From Sabellastarte sp. h YS-2021 (Eukaryota; Annelida; Polychaeta; Sabellida; Sabellidae), in the NCBI GenBank assembly GCA_964017235.1, contig OZ024930.1, positions 157,604,221 through 157,668,220 on the forward strand: 64,000 bases of DNA. Reading direction: 5' to 3'. The position numbers and the translations under genes are program-made. A model generated the notes under the pieces. The model saw only the letters and a program-made list of their open reading frames with translations, made no database searches and was not told the origin of the DNA. Below, in pieces: positions 10,932 through 23,000 of this stretch. The number at the start of each line of letters is the position of its first letter. Within the stretch, counting starts at the first letter, position 1.

Positions 10932-12573
10932 ATTGAGTTGTGTACCAGAGACTCAGCAGGCAGCTGGGGGGGGGGCGGAGTTGGTGGTGGGAGTGGAGGA
11001 TTCTCTGGAGATGTCGGATACAGAACAGGGTGACATTGGGCTGGAGACACAGCAAGAATCGGATACAAGTGATGAGGATACACAGGATACACAAGCTGCT
11101 GCAGCTACTACACAGAAGGGCAAGGACACAGGCAAGGGCAAGGCTGACAAAAGGAGCAAGAAACCCCCAGTTCTCTTTAGTGCTGAGCAGGAACAGAAGT
11201 TAGTGGACTTTCTGTGTGACAATGAAATTCTCTACAACAAGCATTTAATGGCCTACAAGGATAGGTCCAAGAGGGAGGCTGTGTGGGCAAAGTTTGGGCA
11301 ACAATTTGGATGAAAATGCCTGCCAAAAGTGATTCCAGAGCCAGCACACACTCTTTGGGAAAGTCACACACATGAAGTCCGGCCAAGGGGGAACCAGTGC
11401 TGACAGAGAGGCAGAAATGGACCAGAGACAATTTTGACTTCCTCAGGGAACACATCGTGCGCCATCGTATAGCAAAAAGTGAATTCAGGGCTCCCAAGGG
11501 GTCTGCTTCTCAAGCCAGTGCAGCAGCGGGCTCATCATCCAGATGGGAGACTGTGCACATGGAACCATTCCAGGATACTTCTCGTCCAGAGTCAACTTGT
11601 GACCCCTCAGACATCTCGCACCTGGATACACATACGTCTACGACCCTATCAAGTTTAGCAGATTCAGACCTCTAAGCAGCTCTTGCCGAATCGCAGAGGG
11701 GGATAACCGAGTTAAAAGACATTGTGGTGAAAAAGTTTGAAGACACGCCTGATAACCCAAGATTGGGCTTCTGTGACTTTCTGAAAATGGAGGTGGTACA
11801 ACTGACAAGTGACTCATATGACGAATTTCAACAAGAAACATTCAACTTATTGATGCGAATTAAACGTAGGGACAAGCAGCAGCAAAGATATCAACATGGA
11901 ATGTACACGAGCATGTCGCAGACCTACACCTACAGCCAAGCCTCAATGTCACACCATTACCCAGTGTCTCACACACAGATCCATGTACCGCAAGGGCTTG
12001 CACAGCAGCAATTGCAGCAGAACTTTCAACAGACAGCCGCATGAACCAGCTCAGCAGCAGATCCATGGACATGCTCCACAGCAAAGCATGCAGCCACAGC
12101 AACACGCTTCACAGCAAAGCATGCAGCCACAGCAACACACTCCGCAACAAAGCATCCAGCCACAGCAAAACTTGCAGCCGATGCAGCAGCTGCAGGCAAT
12201 TCAACCACAGCATTCCATACAGTCACGGCAGCCAGTACAGCAGCAGCAACAACAGACACATCAGCCAAGTCAGCAAACATCACAGCAGCAAACGTCACAG
12301 ATCACTGCTTCTTCATCACAGCTGCGTGTCATATCACCACCCACTACAATACCAAACATTAGATGCCAAGGCAGCAAACTACTCACCAGCATACCAACAG
12401 GATTCTCTCTCTCACTACCAATGAATCCACCCTTAGTTGACAGCCAGTACTTCAACAACATTCCAAACACGCCACAGGATGTCCGCTTCTGTGCCATCAA
12501 CATGCCTCAGTTCCATGCGGTCGAAGACACATTGACCACCCAACCAGACCAACCAGGCTCAAGGGACCAGTAG
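10846..12573 (+). pseudogene. Harbinger B Myb/SANT-like DNA-binding protein, broken
   Basis: Starts at MPPKKRSKRRCSQETERM, a basic nuclear-signal-like N-terminus. An acidic linker follows, then a Myb/SANT/MADF-like helix (LVDFLCDNEILYNKH, near 11200-11250) and WAKFGQQFG. The first frame stops at 11313. The domain continues in another frame (FQSQHTLFGKVTHMKSG near 11330-11380; LTERQKWTRDNFDFLREHI from about 11400) to a stop at 11675. A third segment (11700-12044, MEVVQLTSDSYDEFQQETFN) aligns with the C-terminal helix of D. The tail to 12573 is strongly Gln-rich, with repeated QQSMQPQQH units. At least two frameshifts or stops break the protein. Its role would be to bind the element ends. Confidence 0.75.
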
Positions 12574-12579
12574 CCAGCC

Positions 12580-13322
12580 AGCCAGTAGATCAGCAATAGC
12601 TGATAATTTTATAGGCCCTTCTCAGGGCCACCAAATCTTCCAAAACAAATTATTTGAGCTCTGTTTGTTATCCAAAAAAAAACAAATAAAAAAATGCCCC
12701 ACACCATACAACACCCCCCAAAAAACCCAAAATAAATAACACAATCATTTCCCATGGTTCACCCATAGTGAATATAGTTGAATGAAAATAGAAGTTCATC
12801 CCAAATTAAAATTACAACCAAGACACAGGTCCCTACCCCCAAATACACACAACAATACAAACATTGATATATTATTTGGCAATCAACTTATGTCACTCAG
12901 AACCCCCCGCCAAAAAAAAAGCAGAAAAATCCGAAATTTTGTTAAAACCTGTGCCCAGAATGCTGTGGACCCCTCATTGCAACTCTCATGTAGTGATGTG
13001 GGGCATCTTTCTCTAAAATAATTACACTTTGTAGGACAAGGCCTTTCTTGCTTGCCTGTCCATTTTTAAAGCATCGTGTTTCACCCCTTTCCAAACCAAA
13101 GTTTATGCTACATTATTCAGCCAAAGCAAAGATGTCATTTAGGTCCAAATAGATGCTGTTGTTCTTGATGCTATTTTCCAATAAAATAAATGCAAAGAAA
13201 CTTAAAGCTTATAGTTGGCAATAATACAACAGCAAAATGATAATATATACACAAGCAATACTATGTGACATATGAATAGCAGAAGAGAGTAATTATCTTT
13301 CAAATGTAACAATCGTATACTA
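12580..13322. other. Central spacer of Harbinger B
   Basis: A- and C-rich non-coding DNA between the two converging genes. Nothing was recognised in it. Confidence 0.5.
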
Positions 13323-13428
13323 TCATCCACCTCTGGACTCCTGGCCCTGGTGGACATCCTCTCTGTTTCCTGACTGCATCTCCTCTTGGATCTCTTCTTT
13401 GGTGGCATTTTACACAAGTATTCACCAA
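13323..13428 (-). repeat. Inverted duplicate of the Myb-like gene start
   Basis: Reverse complement of 10826-10931 with one mismatch. It reads into non-homologous sequence just after the duplicated codons. Confidence 0.9.
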
Positions 13429-13529
13429 TGTACAATGTACAAAAGTTCACACTTCACAGTCCATGTAGCGCTATTCCATTTTTATCACAATTCTTACTCA
13501 TTTCATCTGGTTTTTGTCTTAAAAGTGCT

Positions 13530-14638
13530 TAGATGTTCTATATATTAACATTTAGAGAGTCACAGTATAACAGTATTTCAAATTTAACTACTGGCCATTG
13601 GACAGGGGAGCTGCCCCTCATTCATGAAATAGTCCCTGAGAATATTCCTCTGCCTTTTAGCTGCCCCAATTGCGATACAGTCCTCATATGGAATGTCATT
13701 GCCCTCAAGCACTACTGTATGCTGGCCCTCCCCCCAAAGTCTTCCTGTGGAGCTGTGGGATTAGCCAAAGCGTGAGGGGGAACGCGTCATCCCCGAGAAG
13801 GAAAAAATTCACCTTTTGTCCACCAATCCCCAGTGATTCACTGTCAGGGAAGCCGATGCTGATGTTCTCCATTTTGTGCCTAAAAATCTGAGCATCTGAA
13901 GTTGACCTGGCTGCCCCCATGTCCACCCACAGAAACTTGGAATCTCCATCCACATAGGCCAAGAGAACAATAGAGTGGAAGCCCTTGCTGTTGTGGAAGA
14001 GGCTGCCTCCCCCTTATGGACATCTGATTGGAATATGCCTTCCATCCAGGGCACCCAGGGCATGTGGGAAGTTCCACCTCTGGGGGAAGACAGACTCGAC
14101 CAGTAACCAATCCTCTGGGAGTGTGGGACACCACATCACCTGATCTCGATAGGCCCTGGTGATAGCGTCACAGACCTCAGACACAAACTTCTCGATAGTC
14201 AGACTGGCCACCCTGAAAGCATACTACAGGGTGGTGTAGCTGTCACCGATGGGGAGATGGCTGAGGGTTACTGCCAACTTTACTCCTGGACTCACGGTAT
14301 CTCTCATCAAGGTCCTGTCCCTCTGGAACTCAGCAGTGATTCTCTGCTCCAGCTCTTGATAAAGCTCAGGCGATGAAGTTTCTATATGCCATAGGGTCAT
14401 CTAAGTGGTGCATTGGCATCGGTCTGCTGTACTGACCCTCTTCTTCAAGCTCTGCCCGGGTTGGCCAAGGCCTGAACCTATATCTTCTGTGTCTTCTCTG
14501 TCTAATAATTGGCAGACCACCTGGCAGACCCCATCTGCTTCTCAACCGGTCTATCATAGCTAAAATGAGGAGTAACTGCCTCTCCATTTCTAACAGTAAG
14601 AGTTGAAGTTGTGCAAGATGTCTGTTGTGTCTGTCCAT
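13530..14638 (-). pseudogene. Harbinger B transposase relic
   Basis: Starts at MDRHNRHLAQLQ (ATG at 14638), with a basic stretch near 14480. The core is clear: VKLAVTLSHLPIGDSYTTL near 14230-14290, RWNFPHALGALDGRHIPI near 14020-14075 with the first catalytic Asp, VDGDSKFLWVDMGAARSTSD near 13880-13955, and LLGDDAFPLTLWL near 13760-13800 with the second. The third acidic motif is not readable. Stops at 14366 and after 14014 and frameshifts break the gene. Catalytic motifs are better kept than in A. Confidence 0.8.
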
Positions 14639-14683
14639 GTTGCAATCTACATTATATCTGGCAAGTGAGCTGGACCTAACCCC

Positions 14684-14691
14684 CTTTTATA
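14684..14691 (-). promoter_or_regulatory. TATA box upstream of Harbinger B transposase
   Basis: TATAAAAG on the minus strand, about 50 bp before the ATG at 14638 and about 410 bp inside the right end of the element. Confidence 0.5.
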
Positions 14692-15105
14692 GCCATTGGC
14701 ATCCAGGCATCCAGATATCCATTGGTCAACCCCTCCCATAGAGACAGGTGTAATGAAGATCTGTAAACCCCATCCGTGAGGTCCGTAAACGCATCCTGGC
14801 TGTCCTTGAGACGTCCTGATGCATCCATATTTTATCCTGGGGTGTCCTGGGGTCTTTCTTCCGCGCTGCAGGTGGTCATGGAGGAGTATCCATAGGTCTT
14901 CCACAAGAAACGTAATGCATCCGTAACATCCTTGTGGCATCCCTATTATCCGGAGAGTTATCCGTGATGCATCCATAAATCACTCACTTTTCTAAAATTC
15001 CCCCTCCCCAATCCCCATGATTCGAAACAGATCCTTGGCAGTTTCCATATATGGAACCGTGGCCTATATCCATGGGGGATCCGTGAAAGTGTAACTGGCC
15101 CCTAA

Positions 15106-16085
15106 ACATAAAGAATACATGTATAGGAAACCTCCCTAAATTTTCTCTTTGGCCATGTTTATGGAATTACAAGGTTTTCCATTGAAACAAAACAGTATGT
15201 TATCAAAGATAAAATCAGTGAAAGAATGGATATATGTTACCAGTAAAATATTTTGACAAGAAATAGTCCCCTTTGTGAAATCAATTTAAATCCCAGACTT
15301 AGCTAAGACAAAAGGCTCAGATTTAAGCCCCTGACTTAAGCCTAAATCAAAGACCCTTTGTGAAACTGACCCCTGGAAACTATCTATAATTCTAATCAAT
15401 GACTAACTCTTTTATCAGGTCTATTTTTTCATATTTTAAATAACCAGGTTTGTAGTGTTTCTATTTATTTGTAAGGACATCACGGAGAGCAAGGAAATCA
15501 CGATACATTTGGCAGTATTGAAACACTTGTTTCCCACCAAAATGAACAATGGTTGTTGTTTTAGTGTGCACACAATACACCTTAGTTTTTTAAAACTCAT
15601 GCTGGTTTCAAGGTCAAGACTTTTAGGATTTATTCATCTTAATCAAGCTGAAACTAAACAAGATGCAATGATTATCGGCCAAAAGCATAAATATCGAAGA
15701 AAACAAGTTAACGCAAAAAATTTTTAATTCACCATGATCAGATATAAACCGTTCATGTAATGAAACCAGTTGAAAGCTTTTACTGTGTCTCACAGGCCTT
15801 GTTCGGGTTATTATTAAGGGATATTTATTTTGTCTCAATAACATGTAAATTTGTAGCTATAATTAATATTCCAGTTTTAAAAGTAATCTTTTTTATAATT
15901 AAAGAAAAATGTGAAAATTTGTGTACAAAGATTGTTTGGAACTTTTTAAGTAGAAAGACAAAAATATTAAACATTTATTTCCTGCACCATACAGTTTGGT
16001 TGACTGTTTACTGATGAGATAGCATAATGTTAGCTCACCTAAGTATTTCCACATAAAAGATTTAAAGTGATACAAATATTCGTAA
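15106..16085. other. Second half of the MITE split by Harbinger B, then AT-rich DNA
   Basis: 15106-15375 is the probable partner of 9845-10046, ending in CCTTTGTGAAACTGACCC. From 15376 to 16085 the DNA is AT-rich with no recognised gene. Short open frames here look like chance. Confidence 0.4.
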
Positions 16086-16087
16086 TA

Positions 16088-16863
16088 CAGTAGAACCTCA
16101 ATTATCCGGCCCTCTATAATCCGAATCTCTGGATAAACCGAACCAAAATCTTGTCTCCCTACTGGTAGTACATATAATGCACGGTCTAGCGTGAGCGATA
16201 TTAAAGGATTTTACACATTCACGGAAACCGTTAATTCTAGTGCTTCATAAAACATACCGTCCACAAAAATGCCTAACATCTTTGATCTTTATTGCATAAT
16301 TGTTTCAACACGGGAGGGGTTATTTCACTGATTGTGTGGTCGATTGCGTTTTGCAATTTATAATCTCCCGGAGTAGTTCCATTCATAGACTGATGTGTAT
16401 TAAAAGAAAAATGTGAACAATGTATTACCAAGTGAACATACCAATTGAAGACGTGTTTTACTAGGTCCTTGTAAAAAATAATGTCCCGAAGTTTTTCACT
16501 TGACAAAATGCATGACGAGGTTCATCTAAAAATGAAACGTCAACACTGCATGTACAAAACGAACACACCCAGCTGAAGTCCACGTAATATTTTAAATAAT
16601 AATGCATGAAAATATCCATAGATATAGAGTAAATAAGTCAAAATTAGAAGATTAGTTATATTATATTACATATATTCATTAATCTACTTCATCAATGACC
16701 ACCCACATCTATATTTAGTGTGTAAAATCAATTTTTCTTCAATTATTACCCACTTGGTAACCCATAGATCGTGAATTTCGGTTTCCTTCATCTATCCGAA
16801 CCCCTCGATTATCTGATCCAATTGTATGTCTCCCATTCAGTTCGGATAATTGAGGTTCTACTT
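16088..16863. mobile_element. pogo/Tigger-like MITE (776 bp)
   Basis: Inverted ends of about 20 bp (AGTAGAACCTCAATTATCCG) face each other and are flanked by TA on both sides (16086-16087 and 16864-16865). An end reading ...GTAGAACCTC.ATTATCCG is characteristic of pogo/Tigger members of the Tc1/mariner group. Related ATTATCCGA-type sequence recurs just inside the ends. The interior has no transposase, so the copy is non-autonomous. Confidence 0.8.
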
Positions 16864-16865
16864 TA

Positions 16866-17096
16866 TAAAGTTGTTCAAGAAAATTACTGTCAATAGGAAT
16901 GCAAAGTATATAGATTTTGGATAAAATCTCTAGCATACTTCCATTACAATAAAGTTGGCTTAAAATGTATTGGGAGGTAAGACATTTAAAGGTTACATGA
17001 TTTGAGAAGGTGATTGGTCGAATGTTATAACTGCTGGTAGGAAAAGTATACGAGTATGGTGTAAAATGTCTGAATAAAAAAAGTTTAATGTTGCAG
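16866..17096. other. Probable 3' UTR and downstream flank of the CAP gene
   Basis: AT-rich sequence follows the stop codon of the minus-strand gene at 17097. AATAAA-like strings occur, but no polyadenylation site can be fixed. Confidence 0.35.
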
Positions 17097-20000
17097 TTAC
17101 TGAAAGGCATATGGAATGATAATCCCTACTAAAGGCAGAACTTCTATAGCAGCAAGTAGCAGCACTGTGTGGACTGAAGAAGAACCACTTCTTTGGGCTT
17201 CTGTTTCATCTGTAAACTGGGAATCAGTGCTATTTTGGTTCACACCAATTGGACTAATGCCACCAACTGTCTGGGTATCTGCCGTGCTGGTTGTACTCGT
17301 TGTCTGAATTCCACAGAACTCTTCACCAGTGACTGTACAATCTGAGCTACCATCAGAGGGCTCTGAAAAATAACAATTTAAATAAATAGGTAAATAAATA
17401 CCCCCCAACCCTCGAAAATAAGATAATTTTTCTAGTATTTTGTATTTTGCAGACTTAAATAATTTTTTTCACATACAAGTAAAATTTATGAAAACCAGTA
17501 TTCGTTGATGTACTGCAACTTCAGTTTCTCCTATACAGCTATATTAATCAGGCATATAAGATTCAAACCTGATCCAAATATTTTCTATATCACATGCTTT
17601 AACTGGTCTTTGTAAAGTGTCAGATTCCATTCCATCTTATTTATGATGATGAGTTTTTTCTTCCATCTTGCTACCTACCTCTATATTTTAAAGTTACGTA
17701 TAAGGGGGTAAGATTACAACATGCATTGCTTTAATTCTGAATAATTGTAATGTGGCTGGCTCGTGGGTAAATCTGGATAAATACCGGTAATAAAAGGAGA
17801 CAAAGTAGATTCTAGAAAACCCAAAGTTAACTTATTAAAAATTTCATACTTGGGGTCTCCTTTCTCATATAAATGTCCAAACTCTTAAGATTACTGTCAA
17901 CAAATGCAGAATCTCTGACCCAGATAGCAATGGAAAAAGTTAGCAGTTCAAAGGATGCTGGTTTCAACCATATAATGTTAAACACCTTATATTCCTAGTT
18001 CAAGCAGTTTTGAAACTCTTTATGACTACATGTTCTTCTTTTAATAAGTTTTGAAGTTTCATGTTTTACAGTCACACACTTATATATGACCTTGATTCAA
18101 CTGAGTTTAATAATTTTTTAGGACTTTAGCTGAATTTAATCTTGGTTTGGGCCACACTTACCACACAATTTACAGTATATGGGACAGTTCTGCGACATCC
18201 ATTCAGCGTCATCAACACAAGCATTCTCTCCATAATTACAGTTCACTGTTTGTTCACAGGTACCTACAAAAATCAGTAACATCAAACAATGAAAACCTTA
18301 AAAGTACTGTACTGTACATAATTTCATCTATTTGTACAGAACTGGTTAAAAATAATCCCACTAATTCTCAAATTTTCTTATCAGTTTACAGCTGTAATTT
18401 TAGTGATCATTATTTCAAGTTAATGAAAATACTAATGCAAGACGTTATTTATTTATTTTTTTGCATTTATTTTTATTTTTTTTTAAAGTTTTTACAAACA
18501 AAAGATTGTACATTACAAGTGTGCAAGACATAAGTAAATTTACATCCGTTGTATACATATACACATATATGTTTTGTATAACCTGCTATGTTATCTTATA
18601 CTACCGAACACCTTTTTAACTTATAACGTTTTTACACATTAACTATGTCTATAACAATGTTATAACAAAGACACAAAGACAACTACTACAAGAACAAGTT
18701 ATTTGTAATCAAAATTTGTTTAGATTTTCAACTTTCAAACAATTGTTTCCAATGAGACCAATTTCTGCTGAATATATGCACTGTATCTTTTATTTTGGAC
18801 AGGGTATATTGTTCCACATACTTCTCTTTAACAAGCTTTTGCAAATTATATATGTTAATGTCATATGTTTGTATTTTGAGCAATGAAAAATATACTGTCT
18901 CGTAATCAGAAGAATAAAGTTTAGGGGCCAAAAGTTTTGGTCGTAATTTTGATAACCAAATATTAATTCTATATCATTGAACTTTACTTTAATTGAGAGT
19001 TTTAATTCGAACCAAATTGTGACATTTTTCCAGAGATCTAATACTTTTTCACATCCTGAGAATAAGTGGTAAATGCTTTCTTGTTGTTGACCACATATCC
19101 CACATAAAAATGATTTTAAGGCCTGACAATGAACCAAAAAGTTCCAATATATTTAATGCTGTCTGCAAGGATTTTTGGCTTCCATCAAGAAGTAGTGTGG
19201 TGTCATCTGCAAGACGTTATTTCTAGACACTCTACATGTGACCTAAATTGCCTGATCAGAAAATGTATAACACTAGGGGCGTAGCTTATGTAAAAGCCAG
19301 TTTGCCCTGGCGTACCATTCTGTCAGTAGAAACATAATGATATATAATTTACTGTGGTGTGCACAGACTTTTTTTGGAAAATCCTCCCCAACCCCTCAAC
19401 ACTTACATTAAAACAGTAAGGCTACATGAGTACAGAATCAAGTTAAAGCGATGATCATTTTATGGGTCTACTTTTGGTGAATGTTTTACTTTGAACCTCA
19501 ATAACACAAACAGTATTTTACATATCTTAGATGTTAATAGCTAAAATAATAGGCGTGTTATCCCTTTATCTTTGTGCCAAATGTTATTCCCCTAGTATTT
19601 ATGCAAATTTTAAAAATATTACTATTTCTGTCTCTAATTGATGAAAACCCTGGTATTAGCTTATGGGTCTATTTTGTCTTTTCAAAAAGGTTACATTATA
19701 CTGAACCCCAGCTGTTTCAAGTTTACCATACAAGGCCTGTGATCCATGTACAGTGATCAAATTGTGAGCCTATTTGTGGCCCAGCCAGTTGTATAGTGGT
19801 GTCTCTTCAGGTATTTATAAAAAACGTATGTTTGGTGTTTGATAACAAATGTAAACAAAAATGATGCTTGTGGTATTTTATAAAAGTATTTTACTTTCCT
19901 GTTCATCACTGTTAATTAAATTTAACAAGTGAAAAAAACATCAGATATGCCCAATTATTACCCCACAGGTGAGTAAGACTACCCCAACATGAGGTCTATT

Positions 20001-23000
20001 ATAAAACGATTATTGATGTTTTATCCAATGTTAACTGATTTTGTTTGATTTCAATTTTATTTTCGAGATTATGTTGCACAACCATGTTCGTAGATTGGAA
20101 CAGCGTACATTAGTTTCTCTATTAAGTAGTCTCACGAAATGCGCAGAGACGTATAGTCGTCGACTGCGCAGGTGTCCGTTTTATCATGAAAGATAAATGA
20201 TAAATGACATATCCTTTGACCAATCATAAACTAGCCACACATAACATTATGAAAAATTCAAAACCAAATTATTTACCTGTACATGTTTTACCCTTCCATC
20301 CTTTAGCACACTGACAAGAGCAGTCTGACGTGATACTTGCACAATTTTGACACACATCACAGGCCTTACAGTCTGTAACACATGCAAAAAATTACACACG
20401 TCACAGTTTCATGTGCATATAAATATATAATTCGTAAAACACAAATCTGCATGTCTCAGTTCTCACATGCATTACAAGCCCTAGTGCCTGTACAACATAC
20501 ACCATGAATGTACAAGTCACAGCTCTCACGTATATCACAAGCCTTGCATATCTTACATATATTACAGCTTTTATTAATCTACAACGAGGAGGCATATACA
20601 ATTAGAGGCGTGCATTTATTTGTTTGCAAAATAACTCAAAAAGTGGTGGGACTTTATTGAATATTTTTAGGACAATGTTGACAATGGCACAAAGAACAGA
20701 TGATTAAATTTTGGTGGTGATCATGATTACAGTCTGGATCCAAGAATGTGTTAAAAGATTTTTCATTATGGCACTCATAAGTTATGTAGAAGGTATTGGA
20801 CCTTTGGGAGGTCTGCCCTCTCCAAGTCATTTTCTTATTATTTTATATACTGTATTAAATTTCTTTGGTTTTATTTTGTGTAAGTTTTAGAGAAAAGTTA
20901 TGAAGACCACATGGTCACTATTCTGTGAATGATCCAGTAAATGGAGCAAGACAGAGGTGTCTAAACTTAAAAATCCTATCATCAAATGACTTTTCCTGTC
21001 AGAGATCACACAAAATATAACATATCCTGACTTACCACAATCCAGTCCAGTACAGTCAGTCACTGAAATTTGAGAAAAAGAATGGAGAATTAGGAACAGT
21101 TCCAAGCTTATGCCAAAAAGGTATCAAATTTGTGGAACTAACTAGGACCATTGATTTTTTTTATTATTTATTTGGGGTTTTACGTCGCTTTCAATACTAT
21201 ACAGGTCATATCACGATGGGTAGTTGGAAGGGCAGAGGAAACCAGTACCTACAGTTGGTCAAGGTTGTATACTGTTAACTGCCGACCAACAGCAAGCAAC
21301 TACCAGCTTTCCCACTTGAGGTCGGGCCGGGAACCAAACCCCGATCTCAGAGGTGGCCCCACTGGGACCATTGGAGTAGCTCCATCATTATCTACGCATT
21401 CATACATGTTAGTAAAACTACTCTACATTATATTTGTATATGGGCAACCATTTTAATTTAATAACTTAAAGATTGTTACTCATTGATATTTAAACATACA
21501 TTGATATGCAGGTGAACAATAACCTGGAAGTTATATCAATGTTGTTACATAATAAAACTGCACATAACATCAGTTGAGATCTTGTGATTGTTTGAGATGC
21601 ATGAACATGAATACTAACAACAATTGCTGGAACTGATAAAAATTAGGTGACCAAATACATGAACAAAACACTCAAATAAGTTCAGCAATTATTTATGTTA
21701 AGATTCATTGTAAATAGACTTAAGCCAGTCAAAAATTTGTAATATGCTGCATATCCTGGACAACATACATATTGTTATGATCTTAGGACAATAGTTTACT
21801 AAATGAGAGCATGACTGTGAAACCATAAGAACAAAGAAAGTGCATGCGTGTGTGTAGTACAACTCTGTAACTTGAAATAATGAAATTATGTTTTATAGTA
21901 TCTCTGTATAAATAATCACTGAAATCTACTACATGGGCATATTTAGTAAAGTGTCTTAATCTACCTACTACACTTTTAAAATCTACTTACTACACATATC
22001 TTGGTAGCAGTTGTAGATGCCATTGTCACAAGCTGTGCAGGCATTGCCTGTTTTAAAAGGCTTGACACCTTGATAATTTCCTCTGTTCAATAAAACACGA
22101 AAATAAGCTAATGACATTAATCCTTTAATATTGACAAAGATATTTGATCTAGGTTCATAAAACATTTCTTCAATATTTTAAAATATGATTGTTCAGTTAT
22201 ATATTAATTACTTATTTATGTATCTATTGTCAGAATATTCCTTATAAAGGGTTCACCTTTTATTTTCAAGTAGAGTGGTAATACTGCCTCTCTACACTCC
22301 ATATTGCCATATATTTCTATGCATGGTGACTGTTAAACATACTTGTGATATGAGAAATCATAAAAGGAAACATGTGTCAAGAAAAACACCATAGCTTTTT
22401 GCGATATCATGCAGGACTTTGCGTTATTCTACCAGTTACATCCATAGCCATGAGTTAACCTGCAATAGAATTAACATTCTGCCTTCGTCCATTAGAAAGC
22501 AGTTTTACTCACTTACTGACTTGTAATATATTTTGGAAAGATGGCTAGATACACAAGGTTTAAAAAAGAAAACTATGGTCTGACTCAAAGTTTTCCTACA
22601 ATCCATGTTAATTTAAACCGTTATTATGGTGAATTTTAAAATATTCTGATTACACTTGATTGGTTACTTACGGTGGGTTGTAGTTGCACACAATATATGT
22701 TCCAGAACCAAAGTGTACATCGTCAAGTGGATCACAAACTGCCATCCCACATCCCACTTCATAGGTAGTGGCCCACACCACCTAGAAATGTGATTTACAG
22801 GATATAAACTAAGCCCAATCTATTACATTATTCCTTGATACTGTGAAAAAGACATTCCATCCAAATTTGCTGATGTCTGAAGAGAGAGATTTAATGCTTG
22901 ACAAAATTACAGTTTTAGACAATAAAGATTGGTTTACATGTACCCAAGCTAGATATTTGATAAAAATATTGGTGTCCTATATATGAATGTACATTTTCAT

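Larger units (their letters stand above)
10050..15102 (+). mobile_element. PIF/Harbinger element B (5.05 kb, distinct subfamily)
   Basis: The ends share CCAGTTACAC inverted repeats and lie between TAA duplications (10047-10049 and 15103-15105). Subterminal DNA holds scattered CCTTGTGGCATCC motifs on both strands (near 10170, 10345, 10391 and 14927). A Myb/SANT-like gene reads rightward from 10846 and a transposase relic reads leftward from 14638. The order is mirrored relative to A and D, but the two genes again converge. The TIR and Gln-rich protein differ from A, C, D and E. Confidence 0.85.

Noticed and set aside
10637..11092. 151-codon minus frame rich in Pro and Ser
   Set aside because: Antisense to the leader and start of the Harbinger B Myb-like gene; no independent support.
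12026..12298. Ala/Val-rich minus frame
   Set aside because: Antisense to the Gln-rich CAG repeats of the Harbinger B gene; Ala/Val runs follow from that composition.
15455..16014. Frames of 73-90 codons on both strands
   Set aside because: AT-rich, no domain, overlapping on both strands; chance.
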